This document shows positions 54,952-62,483 of a stretch of 64,000 nucleotides of DNA, piece after piece. A model generated the notes under the pieces. The model was not told where the DNA came from. It did not search any database and saw only the letters and a program-made list of their open reading frames with translations. Every line of letters begins with the position of its first letter. Within the stretch, counting starts at the first letter, position 1. The position numbers were made by a program, and so were the translations under genes. Source of the DNA: Clostridium sp. K4410.MGS-306 (GTDB lineage: Bacteria; Cyanobacteriota; Vampirovibrionia; Gastranaerophilales; Gastranaerophilaceae); the NCBI GenBank assembly GCA_000980375.1, contig LARD01000019.1, forward strand, positions 1-64,000, given 5' to 3'.

Positions 54952-54988
54952 ATTGTTGGATTTACAACATGTTGGAGTTACAACAATA
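54951..54988 (+). promoter_or_regulatory. Tandem palindromic operator of MarR
   Basis: Two GTTG-N6-CAAC palindromes (54955-54968 and 54971-54984), 16 bp centre to centre, enclosed in a larger inverted repeat TATTGTTG/CAACAATA (54951-54958 with 54981-54988). They sit over the start of transcription, the usual place for a MarR autorepressor. Confidence 0.7.
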
Positions 54989-54993
54989 TTGTT

Positions 54994-55476
54994 ATGGGTA
55001 ACAAAGATTTTGAAGAAAATTTTTTTAACTGCTATGCAAGAAGCCTTCCCTATCTTATAGAAAAAGCCTCTGTCTATATCAGGCTGCGCGGGTCGCTTTT
55101 GCTAAACGAGCTAAATGCTGATATCACGCTTGAACAGTTTATTACTCTGGATGCAATTTCCTCAAGCAGTGATGTCTGTCAAAGAGACCTGGCAAAAGTA
55201 TTATTAAAAGACCGTTCTAATGTTACAAGAATCTTAAATATTCTGGAACAAAAAGGCCTGATAACAAGAGAGCCGGCCAACAAAGGTAAAAGAATAGTAA
55301 AATATACCAGACTCACGCCGAAAGGACGTGAGCTCATGGACAAATATGCTGACAGAATGAAAAATGACCTTAATGATTTTCTTTCTCAATTTAATCAAAA
55401 AGATTTAAAAATTATGGAAAAAATGCTGGAAGAAATTTCCAACAAAATTAGCGAAAACGCAAACTTACAAATTTAA
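54994..55476 (+). CDS. MarR-family transcriptional regulator
   Basis: 160 residues with winged-helix DNA-binding core: CQRDLAKVLLKDRSNVTRILNILEQKGLI (only in part quoted as RDLAKVLLKDRSN) and the wing KGKRIVKYTRLTPKG. It should repress itself and the downstream efflux pump until a ligand binds. The ATG lies 6 bases after the operator; no Shine-Dalgarno. Confidence 0.9.
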   Translation: MGNKDFEENFFNCYARSLPYLIEKASVYIRLRGSLLLNELNADITLEQFITLDAISSSSDVCQRDLAKVLLKDRSNVTRILNILEQKGLITREPANKGKRIVKYTRLTPKGRELMDKYADRMKNDLNDFLSQFNQKDLKIMEKMLEEISNKISENANLQI

Positions 55477-57036
55477 GTGTCCGGTAATATGGAAAAGATT
55501 GAAAATACAAATAACAATGTGCAAATAAGCCCGTGGCTGACAACAATAGCCGTAATGAGCGCAGCTTTTATGTTTGTTTTGGACGGGACAATTGCAAATG
55601 TCGCTCTGCCGCAGATGGCTGGCAGTTTTTCCTCAAGCAATGATGAGGCAACATGGATTTTGACCAGCTACCTTATAGCCAGCGGAATTGTTGTACCTTC
55701 CGTTGACTGGTTTTCCAAGTTTTTTGGAAGAAAGCAGTTTTTTATAGCATGCATTTTGATTTTTACAGGTGCATCACTGTTGTGTGGAATGTCCACATCT
55801 CTTGATATGATGATAGTATCTAGGGTGATACAAGGTGTTGGCGGCGGTGCGCTTTTGCCTGTTGCACAAGCCATTTTGCTGGAGGCTTTTCCTGTAGAAA
55901 AGCGTGCGCTTGCAATGTCTATATTCGGTTTTGGGGTTGTTGTTGCTCCTGTTATCGGGCCGATTCTGGGGGGATGGCTGACTGATAACTGGTCGTGGAA
56001 TTGGATTTTCTTTATTAACATTCCGTTTGGTATACTTGCGGCTGTTACTTCAAAGTTATGGATTTTTGACCCTCCTTATGCTCAAAAACAGGCAGATGCA
56101 AAGATTGATTATGTGGGATTTTTCTTTTTGATTGTTTGGCTTGTAACTTTTCAGGTTTTTCTTGATAAAGGAAACAATGCTGACTGGTTTGGCTCCGAGT
56201 GGATTTGTTGGACTTTTGGCATTTCTATGATTGCAATGGTACTTTTTATTTATTCTCAAATAGTACAAAAGGATTCCATTATAGACCTGTCTGTATTCAA
56301 AGACAGAAGTTTTGTGCTGGGTACAACCATTCTTGTAATAGCCAATATGGTTTTGTATGCTTCTACTACCATAATGCCTTTATTTTTACAAAATTTGATG
56401 GGATACAACGCATTTTGGAGCGGTTATTCTCTTATGCCAAGAGGTTTTGGCAGTGTTCTTGCAATATTTATATACAGCATAACGAACAAGATGTTTGATT
56501 TTCGGCTTTTTACTGCAATAGGTATAATTGGGCTCGGTGTATCAGGCCTAATGTTTGGGTTTTTGAATCTTGAATTTTCTATGATAAATATCATTATTCC
56601 AAACTTTATTTTTGGTTTTTCTGTTGGTATGACAATTACAGTGCTTACAACAGCATCGATGGAAACAATCTCTAATGCAAAGATGACAAACGCCAGCGGT
56701 GTGCAAAACCTTGTAAAAAACCTCGGAGCGGCAATAGGTACATCTTTAGTTGCTACTATGGTGTCCAGATATTCTCAAGCTTTTCAGCATAACATGGTAG
56801 GTTTTTTGGATCCTAATAACCCTGTTTATGCAGAGAGATTAGCATCTATGACCTCGTTTTTTTGCCAGTTTGATGTTTACGCTGTTGCTTTTCAAAAAGC
56901 TCAGGGAATGCTGTATAATCAACTTTTGCAGCAATCCACACTTTGTGCTTATATGGAAACTTTCAGAGTCTGGGGGATTGTGACATTTGTATGCCTGCCG
57001 CTGTTATTGTTGTATAAAAACAAGAGTAAAGCCTAG
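55477..57036 (+). CDS. DHA2-type MFS multidrug efflux transporter (EmrB/QacA family)
   Basis: About 14 membrane helices. FVLDGTIANVALPQMA is the DHA2 motif of helix 1, and GGALLPVAQAIL, PVIGPILGGWLTDNWSWNWIFFINIP-type motif C (about residues 163-188) follow. Exports drugs or toxins in exchange for protons. It directly follows marR. GTG at 55477 touches the marR stop; ATG 55489 is an alternative. No adaptor (EmrA) is adjacent. Confidence 0.9.
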   Translation: MSGNMEKIENTNNNVQISPWLTTIAVMSAAFMFVLDGTIANVALPQMAGSFSSSNDEATWILTSYLIASGIVVPSVDWFSKFFGRKQFFIACILIFTGASLLCGMSTSLDMMIVSRVIQGVGGGALLPVAQAILLEAFPVEKRALAMSIFGFGVVVAPVIGPILGGWLTDNWSWNWIFFINIPFGILAAVTSKLWIFDPPYAQKQADAKIDYVGFFFLIVWLVTFQVFLDKGNNADWFGSEWICWTFGISMIAMVLFIYSQIVQKDSIIDLSVFKDRSFVLGTTILVIANMVLYASTTIMPLFLQNLMGYNAFWSGYSLMPRGFGSVLAIFIYSITNKMFDFRLFTAIGIIGLGVSGLMFGFLNLEFSMINIIIPNFIFGFSVGMTITVLTTASMETISNAKMTNASGVQNLVKNLGAAIGTSLVATMVSRYSQAFQHNMVGFLDPNNPVYAERLASMTSFFCQFDVYAVAFQKAQGMLYNQLLQQSTLCAYMETFRVWGIVTFVCLPLLLLYKNKSKA

Positions 57037-57611
57037 TATTTATTTGATTTAAATACCATATAATATTTTGTTTCTCCGTAATAGAGCACAATCAAATACA
57101 TATCGCCTTCAATATTTTCCGTTACAACATATGATTTTGGCGGGGGGGCTTTTTTAGAGGAATTCCGAAACACTGTATAAAATTTTTCTCTAAAGTTTTT
57201 ACAAAAACTTTGCCACTTTGTATATTTTGGTGTAGGCAGATTGTTATGATAAAAGTCGACAGGAACAAGTTCTTTTTTTACAACAGGAATAATATATTTG
57301 ACTTTTCCTGCTTCTTTAAAAAAGACATAATCTCGATTTTTCATTACCCGTGGTGTCAGGATATAGTATCCGGCAGGTACAGTCTGATTTTTAAAATAAA
57401 CTGTAGAGCTTAACCTAAAAAGCGGGTAAGGGGCATAGGCATATTTTTGATAGTCTTCGTTCTGGTAGGGGTCAATGTTAAAGACAAGCTCAAAATCAGG
57501 AACCTGTGCTTTTTCATATAATGTTGCATAATCAGTAGCAGCATAAGCTCTGTTAAGATTTGCAAACACACTCAATAAAATAAATAATGCCGTAAGGATA
57601 AACTTGTTCAT
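57033..57611 (-). CDS. Exported hypothetical protein, 192 aa
   Basis: Signal peptide residues 1-24 (AYA-A). Tyr-rich mature protein with several strand-like segments (YYILTPRVMKN, MYLIVLYYG). A C7 run codes for part of a Pro-rich stretch (KKAPPPKSY). No family recognised. Overlaps the efflux gene by 4 bases. Confidence 0.7.
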   Translation of the reverse strand: MNKFILTALFILLSVFANLNRAYAATDYATLYEKAQVPDFELVFNIDPYQNEDYQKYAYAPYPLFRLSSTVYFKNQTVPAGYYILTPRVMKNRDYVFFKEAGKVKYIIPVVKKELVPVDFYHNNLPTPKYTKWQSFCKNFREKFYTVFRNSSKKAPPPKSYVVTENIEGDMYLIVLYYGETKYYMVFKSNKY

Positions 57612-57686
57612 AGATTATATAATAATATTATTTTTAACTTTGTCAAAAAATAATTTTTTACAAAGTTAACATTTATGCTTTAATGC

Positions 57687-57715
57687 TGGAAATCTTTTGG
57701 TCTTTAAAATATAAT
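57687..57715 (+). promoter_or_regulatory. Putative ssb promoter
   Basis: TGGAAA (57687-57692), 17-bp spacer, TATAAT (57710-57715), 36 bp before the ssb ATG. Confidence 0.45.
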
Positions 57716-57750
57716 TGCATGTAATTGTTAGAAATATAAAGGACATTTCA

Positions 57751-58086
57751 ATGATAAATTCAGTTGTATTGGTAGGCAGAGCAGGACAAGACCCTGAAAT
57801 GAAATATTTTGAATCAGGAAAAGTAAAGACAACATTTTCTGTTGCAGTAAGCAGATGGGATTCCAAAACCAAAGCAGAAGTTACAGACTGGTTTAATGTT
57901 GAATTGTGGGACAAACTGGCTGAAGTTGCCGGCGAATATGTTAAAAAAGGCAAGCTTGTTGCAATAGACGGCAGACTTGCATCCAGCAAATGGAATGATG
58001 CTTCCGGCTCTCAAAAAGAAAGATTTTTTGTAAGAGCTTCTAATTTAAGACTGCTTTCTGCTGGAAAAGCTGATCAACAGCAGTAG
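57751..58086 (+). CDS. ssb: Single-stranded DNA-binding protein, short form
   Basis: OB-fold SSB: MINSVVLVGRAGQDPEMKY, TDWFNVELWDKLAE and YVKKGKLVAIDGRL. It is only 111 residues and lacks the acidic C-terminal tail with D-x-P-F found in most bacterial SSBs, ending in DQQQ. A second, longer SSB may exist elsewhere. Start fixed by AAAGGAC. Confidence 0.9.
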   Translation: MINSVVLVGRAGQDPEMKYFESGKVKTTFSVAVSRWDSKTKAEVTDWFNVELWDKLAEVAGEYVKKGKLVAIDGRLASSKWNDASGSQKERFFVRASNLRLLSAGKADQQQ

Positions 58087-58131
58087 TGATTTGTTTAAGT
58101 GTGGTTTTAATCAGGGATAGAGATTATAAAA

Positions 58132-59436
58132 ATGTTTATATCTAACAACATAGGGATAATTGCTGATGATTTGACAGGCGCTGATGATACAGCGCTTCAA
58201 TTTCATTTAAGGGGTGCTAATACACAAATATTGCTGGATTCTTCAATTATGCCGGAGAACAAAGCAAGCACACAGGTCTGGGCTATTCCTACGGAAACAA
58301 GAAACTGTGATGCTCATAGCGCATATGAGCGTGTTAAACAGGCTACAAAAATACTGTCAGAGGAATTAAATGTAGAATACTTTTATAAAAAAATGGATTC
58401 TACAATCCGTGGAAACATCGCAGTAGAAGCACTTGCAATGCTGGATGCTCTTGAGTGGGATGCTGCCGTCATAATCCCGGCTTTCCCCCAGGAAGGCCGC
58501 ACAACAGTGGGCGGATATCATTTGCTTAAAGGTATCCCGATTGAAAGAACTGAATATGCCAGAGACCCGAGATTCCCTATTTATGAGTCTCATATACCAA
58601 CTGTTTTACGAAATGAGCTGCAAAATGAACAGGAAGAACTTGTTGATTTGATTGAGCTGCGTACCGTCATCAAAGGTGCCGGTCCCATATTGAAAAAAAT
58701 GAATGAAATGATTGAAAACGGAGTGAAGCTCATTGTTGTTGATGCCATGTCCGTTACTGATATTGAGCAGGTTGTTCTCGCAATGGAAAAAAGCTCGTAC
58801 AAAATCTTGCCGTGCGGTTCTGCTGGCTGTGCACAGGTTTTAGGCAACATATGGCTTCCTGAGACGGAAAATCATCAGACTGAAAAAACTATTCCTTCTC
58901 TACCAAAGCTGATTGTATCAGGCAGTGCCACACAGCTTACTGCTTCACAGTTACAAAAACTACAGGATGATGATGATATTGAAAATACCTATTTTATCAA
59001 TCTGAAAATGGAAGATATTCTTGAAGGAGTGAGTGACGAAATTGTAGAGCGCGTTTCTCAAAATCTGATAAAAGATAATGTTGTTGTTATTCACACGTCT
59101 GAATTAACTGTAGATTCTAAGATAATATCTGAAATCCTGTTTGAAAATGAGATGTCTAAAAATCAGTTTATTTCAAAAATTGGCGATTATCTTGCTGCTG
59201 TGACAAAAAAAGTTTTATTCAATAGAGATGCTATTCTTGTGACAATAGGCGGCGAAACATCTTTTAAATGTTGTAAAGCAATTAACAGCAGCAGTTTGCA
59301 AATTATTGATGCGATTTGCCCTGCTATACCTTTGTGCCTTGATACAAAAGCACAGTGGATAGTCACAAAATCAGGCAATCTAGGAAACTCTAACACTGTA
59401 ATTGATATAATAAAGTATTTTGAACACCATGAATAA
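58132..59436 (+). CDS. dtnK: Four-carbon acid sugar kinase (DUF1537; DtnK/OtnK type)
   Basis: GIIADDLTGADDTALQF at the N-terminus binds the sugar acid; KKMDSTIRGN and PAFPQEGRTTVGGYH are family signatures; VTIGGETSFKC near the end binds ATP. It phosphorylates threonate/erythronate-type acids. The overlapping downstream pdxA2-like gene points to D-threonate (or 4-hydroxythreonine-like) breakdown to dihydroxyacetone phosphate. Substrate is inferred from context. Confidence 0.88.
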   Translation: MFISNNIGIIADDLTGADDTALQFHLRGANTQILLDSSIMPENKASTQVWAIPTETRNCDAHSAYERVKQATKILSEELNVEYFYKKMDSTIRGNIAVEALAMLDALEWDAAVIIPAFPQEGRTTVGGYHLLKGIPIERTEYARDPRFPIYESHIPTVLRNELQNEQEELVDLIELRTVIKGAGPILKKMNEMIENGVKLIVVDAMSVTDIEQVVLAMEKSSYKILPCGSAGCAQVLGNIWLPETENHQTEKTIPSLPKLIVSGSATQLTASQLQKLQDDDDIENTYFINLKMEDILEGVSDEIVERVSQNLIKDNVVVIHTSELTVDSKIISEILFENEMSKNQFISKIGDYLAAVTKKVLFNRDAILVTIGGETSFKCCKAINSSSLQIIDAICPAIPLCLDTKAQWIVTKSGNLGNSNTVIDIIKYFEHHE

Positions 59437-60358
59437 ACCGATTGCAATAACTCTGGGCGATTTCAACGGCATAGGGCCGGAAATTGTTGTAAAAGCATTG
59501 AACCGTTTGGACCTTCCTCAAGAGAATATTCTGCTGATAGGCAGCAGTGAGCTGGTTAAGGATCTTAACAAAAAATATAACGTTTTAGAGCTCCCATTTG
59601 AGCATAGCTGGCTAAATATAAGAAAAGAAACAAAAGAAGCAGGCGATTTTTCTTACAACTGTATTTTAAAAGCTTGTGAGCTGGCAAAAGCCGGCAAAAT
59701 AAAAGCGCTTGTGACTGCACCTGTTTCCAAAAACGCAATGCATCTAGCCGGGCATAATTTTTCAGGCCAGACAGAGGTTCTTGAAAAAAATCTTGCAAAT
59801 CCTGCCGCTGATGAAAAAGCTGAAATGCTCTTTGTTTCTAAAGATTTAAGAGTTCTTTTGCTTACCAGGCATGTTGCTTTAAAAGATGTAAAAATTACAA
59901 AAGAATTGCTATTGGAAAAACTGAAAAGAATAAACAGGGTTTTAAAGCAAAATTTTGGCATACCAAAGCCGAAGATAGCTCTTTGTTCTCTCAACCCCCA
60001 TGCCGGAGAAAACGGAATACTTGGCAATGAAGAAATCGAGGCGTTTTTGCCGGCAGTTAAAGATTTGAACAATGATGGTATAAATGTTTTTGGGCCATTT
60101 CCTTCTGATACGCTTTTTGCAAAGGCTGCACACCCTTATGTAAACGGGGAAGCACAGCCTTATGATGTTTATTGTGCCTGTTATCACGATCAGGGGCTGA
60201 TTCCTGTTAAGGTTCTTGCAATGAATAATACTGTAAACACAACGGTTGGATTAAGCGTTATAAGAACATCTCCCGCTCATGGTACGGCATATGATATTGC
60301 AGGCAAAAATATTGCTGATGAAAGCAGTATGATTTGTGCTATTGAAGCTGCTTTATAA
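59429..60358 (+). CDS. pdxA2: 4-phospho-threonate/4-hydroxythreonine-4-phosphate dehydrogenase (PdxA family)
   Basis: PdxA fold: ITLGDFNGIGPEIVVKAL, ALVTAPVSKNAMHLAGHNFSGQTE (about residues 90-113), metal His in SLNPHAGENG and CYHDQGLIPVK. It oxidises and decarboxylates its substrate. Classic PdxA makes vitamin B6; the overlap with dtnK favours PdxA2, which acts in threonate catabolism. The ATG overlaps the dtnK stop by 8 bases. Confidence 0.88.
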   Translation: MNKPIAITLGDFNGIGPEIVVKALNRLDLPQENILLIGSSELVKDLNKKYNVLELPFEHSWLNIRKETKEAGDFSYNCILKACELAKAGKIKALVTAPVSKNAMHLAGHNFSGQTEVLEKNLANPAADEKAEMLFVSKDLRVLLLTRHVALKDVKITKELLLEKLKRINRVLKQNFGIPKPKIALCSLNPHAGENGILGNEEIEAFLPAVKDLNNDGINVFGPFPSDTLFAKAAHPYVNGEAQPYDVYCACYHDQGLIPVKVLAMNNTVNTTVGLSVIRTSPAHGTAYDIAGKNIADESSMICAIEAAL

Positions 60359-60365
60359 TATAGAA

Positions 60366-60920
60366 TTATTTTAACTCTGACATTTCTTTTTCTATAATTT
60401 TAAAAGCATCAGCTCTTTTTTCAAAATATTTGTTATCTTTTATAATTTTTTTAGCGTGTTTAAGCGTTTTTTCGGCAGCTTTTTTGTCATGCAATTCAGA
60501 ATACTGCATTTGTGATACTGCAAGAGAATCTACAAGGATATCCCTAATTGTGAAATCAGCAGTTTTTAAAAGGAAGTAATCTCTTTTGCCTTTTGGTGTA
60601 CCTATGCAAGCTTGCAACGATTCATCAGCTTCTTGTGCTGTCATTTCAAACAGGCATTTGTCTTGTATTTTCTTTTTAAAGAATTTTAAAAGCTGTTCGT
60701 TTTCTCTGATTCTTATTTTTTGTATAGCAACAGTTTCTTCGTATTTTTTTTCTGCAGTAATTTTATTTATGTATTGTTGGCATTGGCTAGAAATAACCAT
60801 TTTGCAAGGATCCGGCAATTTTGATGCGGGGTCAGACAGATAATTGGTTTTCCAAGTTTGTGCAGCAGTAACAAGTACTGCAAATATTATCAAATACATT
60901 ATTGCTTTACGTTTGGTCAT
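60366..60920 (-). CDS. Membrane-anchored hypothetical protein, 184 aa
   Basis: One N-terminal membrane segment (residues 6-22) then a helical, charged periplasmic domain with four Cys (39, 47, 89, 104) able to form disulphides. No family recognised. AAAGGAG ribosome site. Ends 8 bases from the convergent pdxA2. Confidence 0.7.
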   Translation of the reverse strand: MTKRKAIMYLIIFAVLVTAAQTWKTNYLSDPASKLPDPCKMVISSQCQQYINKITAEKKYEETVAIQKIRIRENEQLLKFFKKKIQDKCLFEMTAQEADESLQACIGTPKGKRDYFLLKTADFTIRDILVDSLAVSQMQYSELHDKKAAEKTLKHAKKIIKDNKYFEKRADAFKIIEKEMSELK

Positions 60921-61031
60921 TGTTAAACTCCTTTTTTATAATTTAAATATAACACATTAACAGCCAAACAGGTAATAAACTTTTTTTCAATCCGTTTTAT
61001 AATGCTGGCGTATGTTAAGGGAGATTAGTTT

Positions 61032-61439
61032 ATGACAAAAATTTTAGAATTTTATAAATGCCACGTTTGCGGAAATTTTGTTGAAGTAGTGCTGCCAGGA
61101 GCAGGAGAGCTTGTGTGTTGCGGACAACCTATGGAAAGAATGAGAGAGCAAACACAAAGTGAAGAAATGCTAGGTGAAAAACATGTGCCAGTTGTTTCTA
61201 AAGAAGGAGATGAACTCACAGTAAGAGTAGGTTCTGTTCCTCATCCAATGGAGGATGAACACTTCATTATGTTTATAGAGGTAAATTCTCCTGACAAGAG
61301 ATATGTGAAAAGAAAATATCTTTATCCCCATGAAGAACCTGTGTTGAAATATAAATGTTCTTGCGATAAAGTTGAGGCAAGAGAATTGTGTAATATTCAC
61401 GGGTTATGGACATCAGGTGAAATTGACACAAATAATTAA
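61032..61439 (+). CDS. dfx: Desulfoferrodoxin (superoxide reductase)
   Basis: Reduces superoxide to peroxide in anaerobes. N-terminal desulforedoxin centre C10, C13, C29, C30; active iron site with E49-K50-H51, H71, H77, C120 and H123. 135 residues, so the two-iron form. Followed by ferritin after 25 bases, an oxidative-stress pair. Confidence 0.95.
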   Translation: MTKILEFYKCHVCGNFVEVVLPGAGELVCCGQPMERMREQTQSEEMLGEKHVPVVSKEGDELTVRVGSVPHPMEDEHFIMFIEVNSPDKRYVKRKYLYPHEEPVLKYKCSCDKVEARELCNIHGLWTSGEIDTNN

Positions 61440-61464
61440 AAAGTAATTAAGAAGGGAGTTAAAG

Positions 61465-61974
61465 ATGATATCTGAAAAAATGAATGCGGCTTTTAATGAC
61501 CAGATAAAAGCAGAAATGTTTTCTTCAAACTTGTACCTTTCAATGGTAGCTTATTTTGAAGAAATCGGACTCAAAGGTTTTGCAAACTGGATGAGAATCC
61601 AGGTTCAGGAAGAAAACGCTCATGCTATGGGCCTGTTTGATTATCTGCTTGAACGTGACGGTAAAGTGACTATAGAAGCAATTGAAAAACCTGAAAATGA
61701 ATGGGCTTGTGCTTTAGATTGTTTTGAAGCTGTTTATAAACATGAACAACACGTTACTTCTTTGATTAACGGACTTGTTGATGTTGCAGAACAAGAAAAA
61801 GATAGAGCTGCAATTTCATTCTTGCAATGGTATATCAAAGAACAGGTTGAAGAAGAAGCAAATTGTTCTGAAATTTGCCAAAAATTAAGACTCATCGGTG
61901 ATGACAAACATGCGCTGCTTCTCATTGATCAGGAACTCGGTGCAAGAACCTATGTTGCACCTGTTATCGGTTAG
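61465..61974 (+). CDS. ftnA: Ferritin
   Basis: Iron storage cage. Glu/His residues of the ferroxidase centre appear in MFSSNLYLSMVAYFE, QEENAHAMG and the EQVEEEANC stretch. 169 residues, bacterial non-haem type. GAAGGGAG ribosome site. Downstream of superoxide reductase and ends at a terminator. Confidence 0.95.
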   Translation: MISEKMNAAFNDQIKAEMFSSNLYLSMVAYFEEIGLKGFANWMRIQVQEENAHAMGLFDYLLERDGKVTIEAIEKPENEWACALDCFEAVYKHEQHVTSLINGLVDVAEQEKDRAAISFLQWYIKEQVEEEANCSEICQKLRLIGDDKHALLLIDQELGARTYVAPVIG

Positions 61975-61985
61975 GTTTTGATTAA

Positions 61986-62027
61986 AATAAAAATACAGGC
62001 TTTTTAAAAAGAGCCTGTATTTTTATT
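61986..62027. terminator. Bidirectional terminator after ferritin
   Basis: A long stem of about 14-15 bp (AATAAAAATACAGGC with GCCTGTATTTTTATT) ending both ferritin and the small minus-strand gene, whose stop is inside it. Confidence 0.85.
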
Positions 62028-62196
62028 TTTTTAAATCTTTATATATGCCGTTATAGAGGCCTTGTTCCTTAATTTTGAGCAGTAATCTCAAATTTAATAA
62101 AATTTCACTTAGCAATTCTTTTTCTAATGCAGTTGTACAACACATTTTTTCTTGTTCGATTTTGTTTATTATCGTAATAATTTCCTTTTTTATCAT
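62023..62196 (-). CDS. Small helical protein, 57 aa
   Basis: Begins MIKKEIITIINKIEQEK, has a Cys pair (CC at 19-20) and a leucine-rich helix (LLSEILLNLRLLLKIKE). AGGGG lies 9 nt before the ATG (another ATG 4 bases earlier is in a different frame and gives only 31 codons). It is divergent from the XRE regulator, with a shared 80-bp region, and ends in a strong terminator. Could be a small regulator partner; function unknown. Confidence 0.5.
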   Translation of the reverse strand: MIKKEIITIINKIEQEKMCCTTALEKELLSEILLNLRLLLKIKEQGLYNGIYKDLKK

Positions 62197-62235
62197 TCAT
62201 GCGCCCCTATAGGTGGTAGAAGGAACAACCTACAT

Positions 62236-62256
62236 GTAACACAATAGGTGTCACGA
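62236..62256. promoter_or_regulatory. Putative XRE operator
   Basis: GTAACAC and GTGTCAC separated by a short centre form a near-palindrome 21-41 bp before the XRE start and between the two divergent genes; a further imperfect repeat (TAGGTGG/CAACCTA) lies to the left. Confidence 0.4.
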
Positions 62257-62276
62257 GTAAAGAAGAATATCACTAT

Positions 62277-62483
62277 GTGTTTAAACAAATCGGCGACAAT
62301 ATCAGAAAGGCTAGAGAAGCAAAACGTTTGTCTCAAGAAGAGTTAGCTTTTCTTATTAATTCTGCAAGAAACTATATTGGTTGTATAGAAAGAGCAGAAA
62401 AATTTGCAAGTGTGACTATGCTTAAAAAGATAGCGGATGCACTGGATTTGAAACTTGCAGATTTGTTCAAAGAGTGTGATTAA
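62277..62483 (+). CDS. Small XRE-family transcriptional regulator
   Basis: 68 residues, entirely a Cro/CI-type helix-turn-helix: IRKAREAKRLSQEELAF with SARNYIGCIERAEK as recognition helix. GTG start with AAAGAAGAA upstream. Overlaps the Ycf45-type gene by 4 bases at the end. Likely controls itself and the small divergent gene. Confidence 0.88.
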   Translation: MFKQIGDNIRKAREAKRLSQEELAFLINSARNYIGCIERAEKFASVTMLKKIADALDLKLADLFKECD

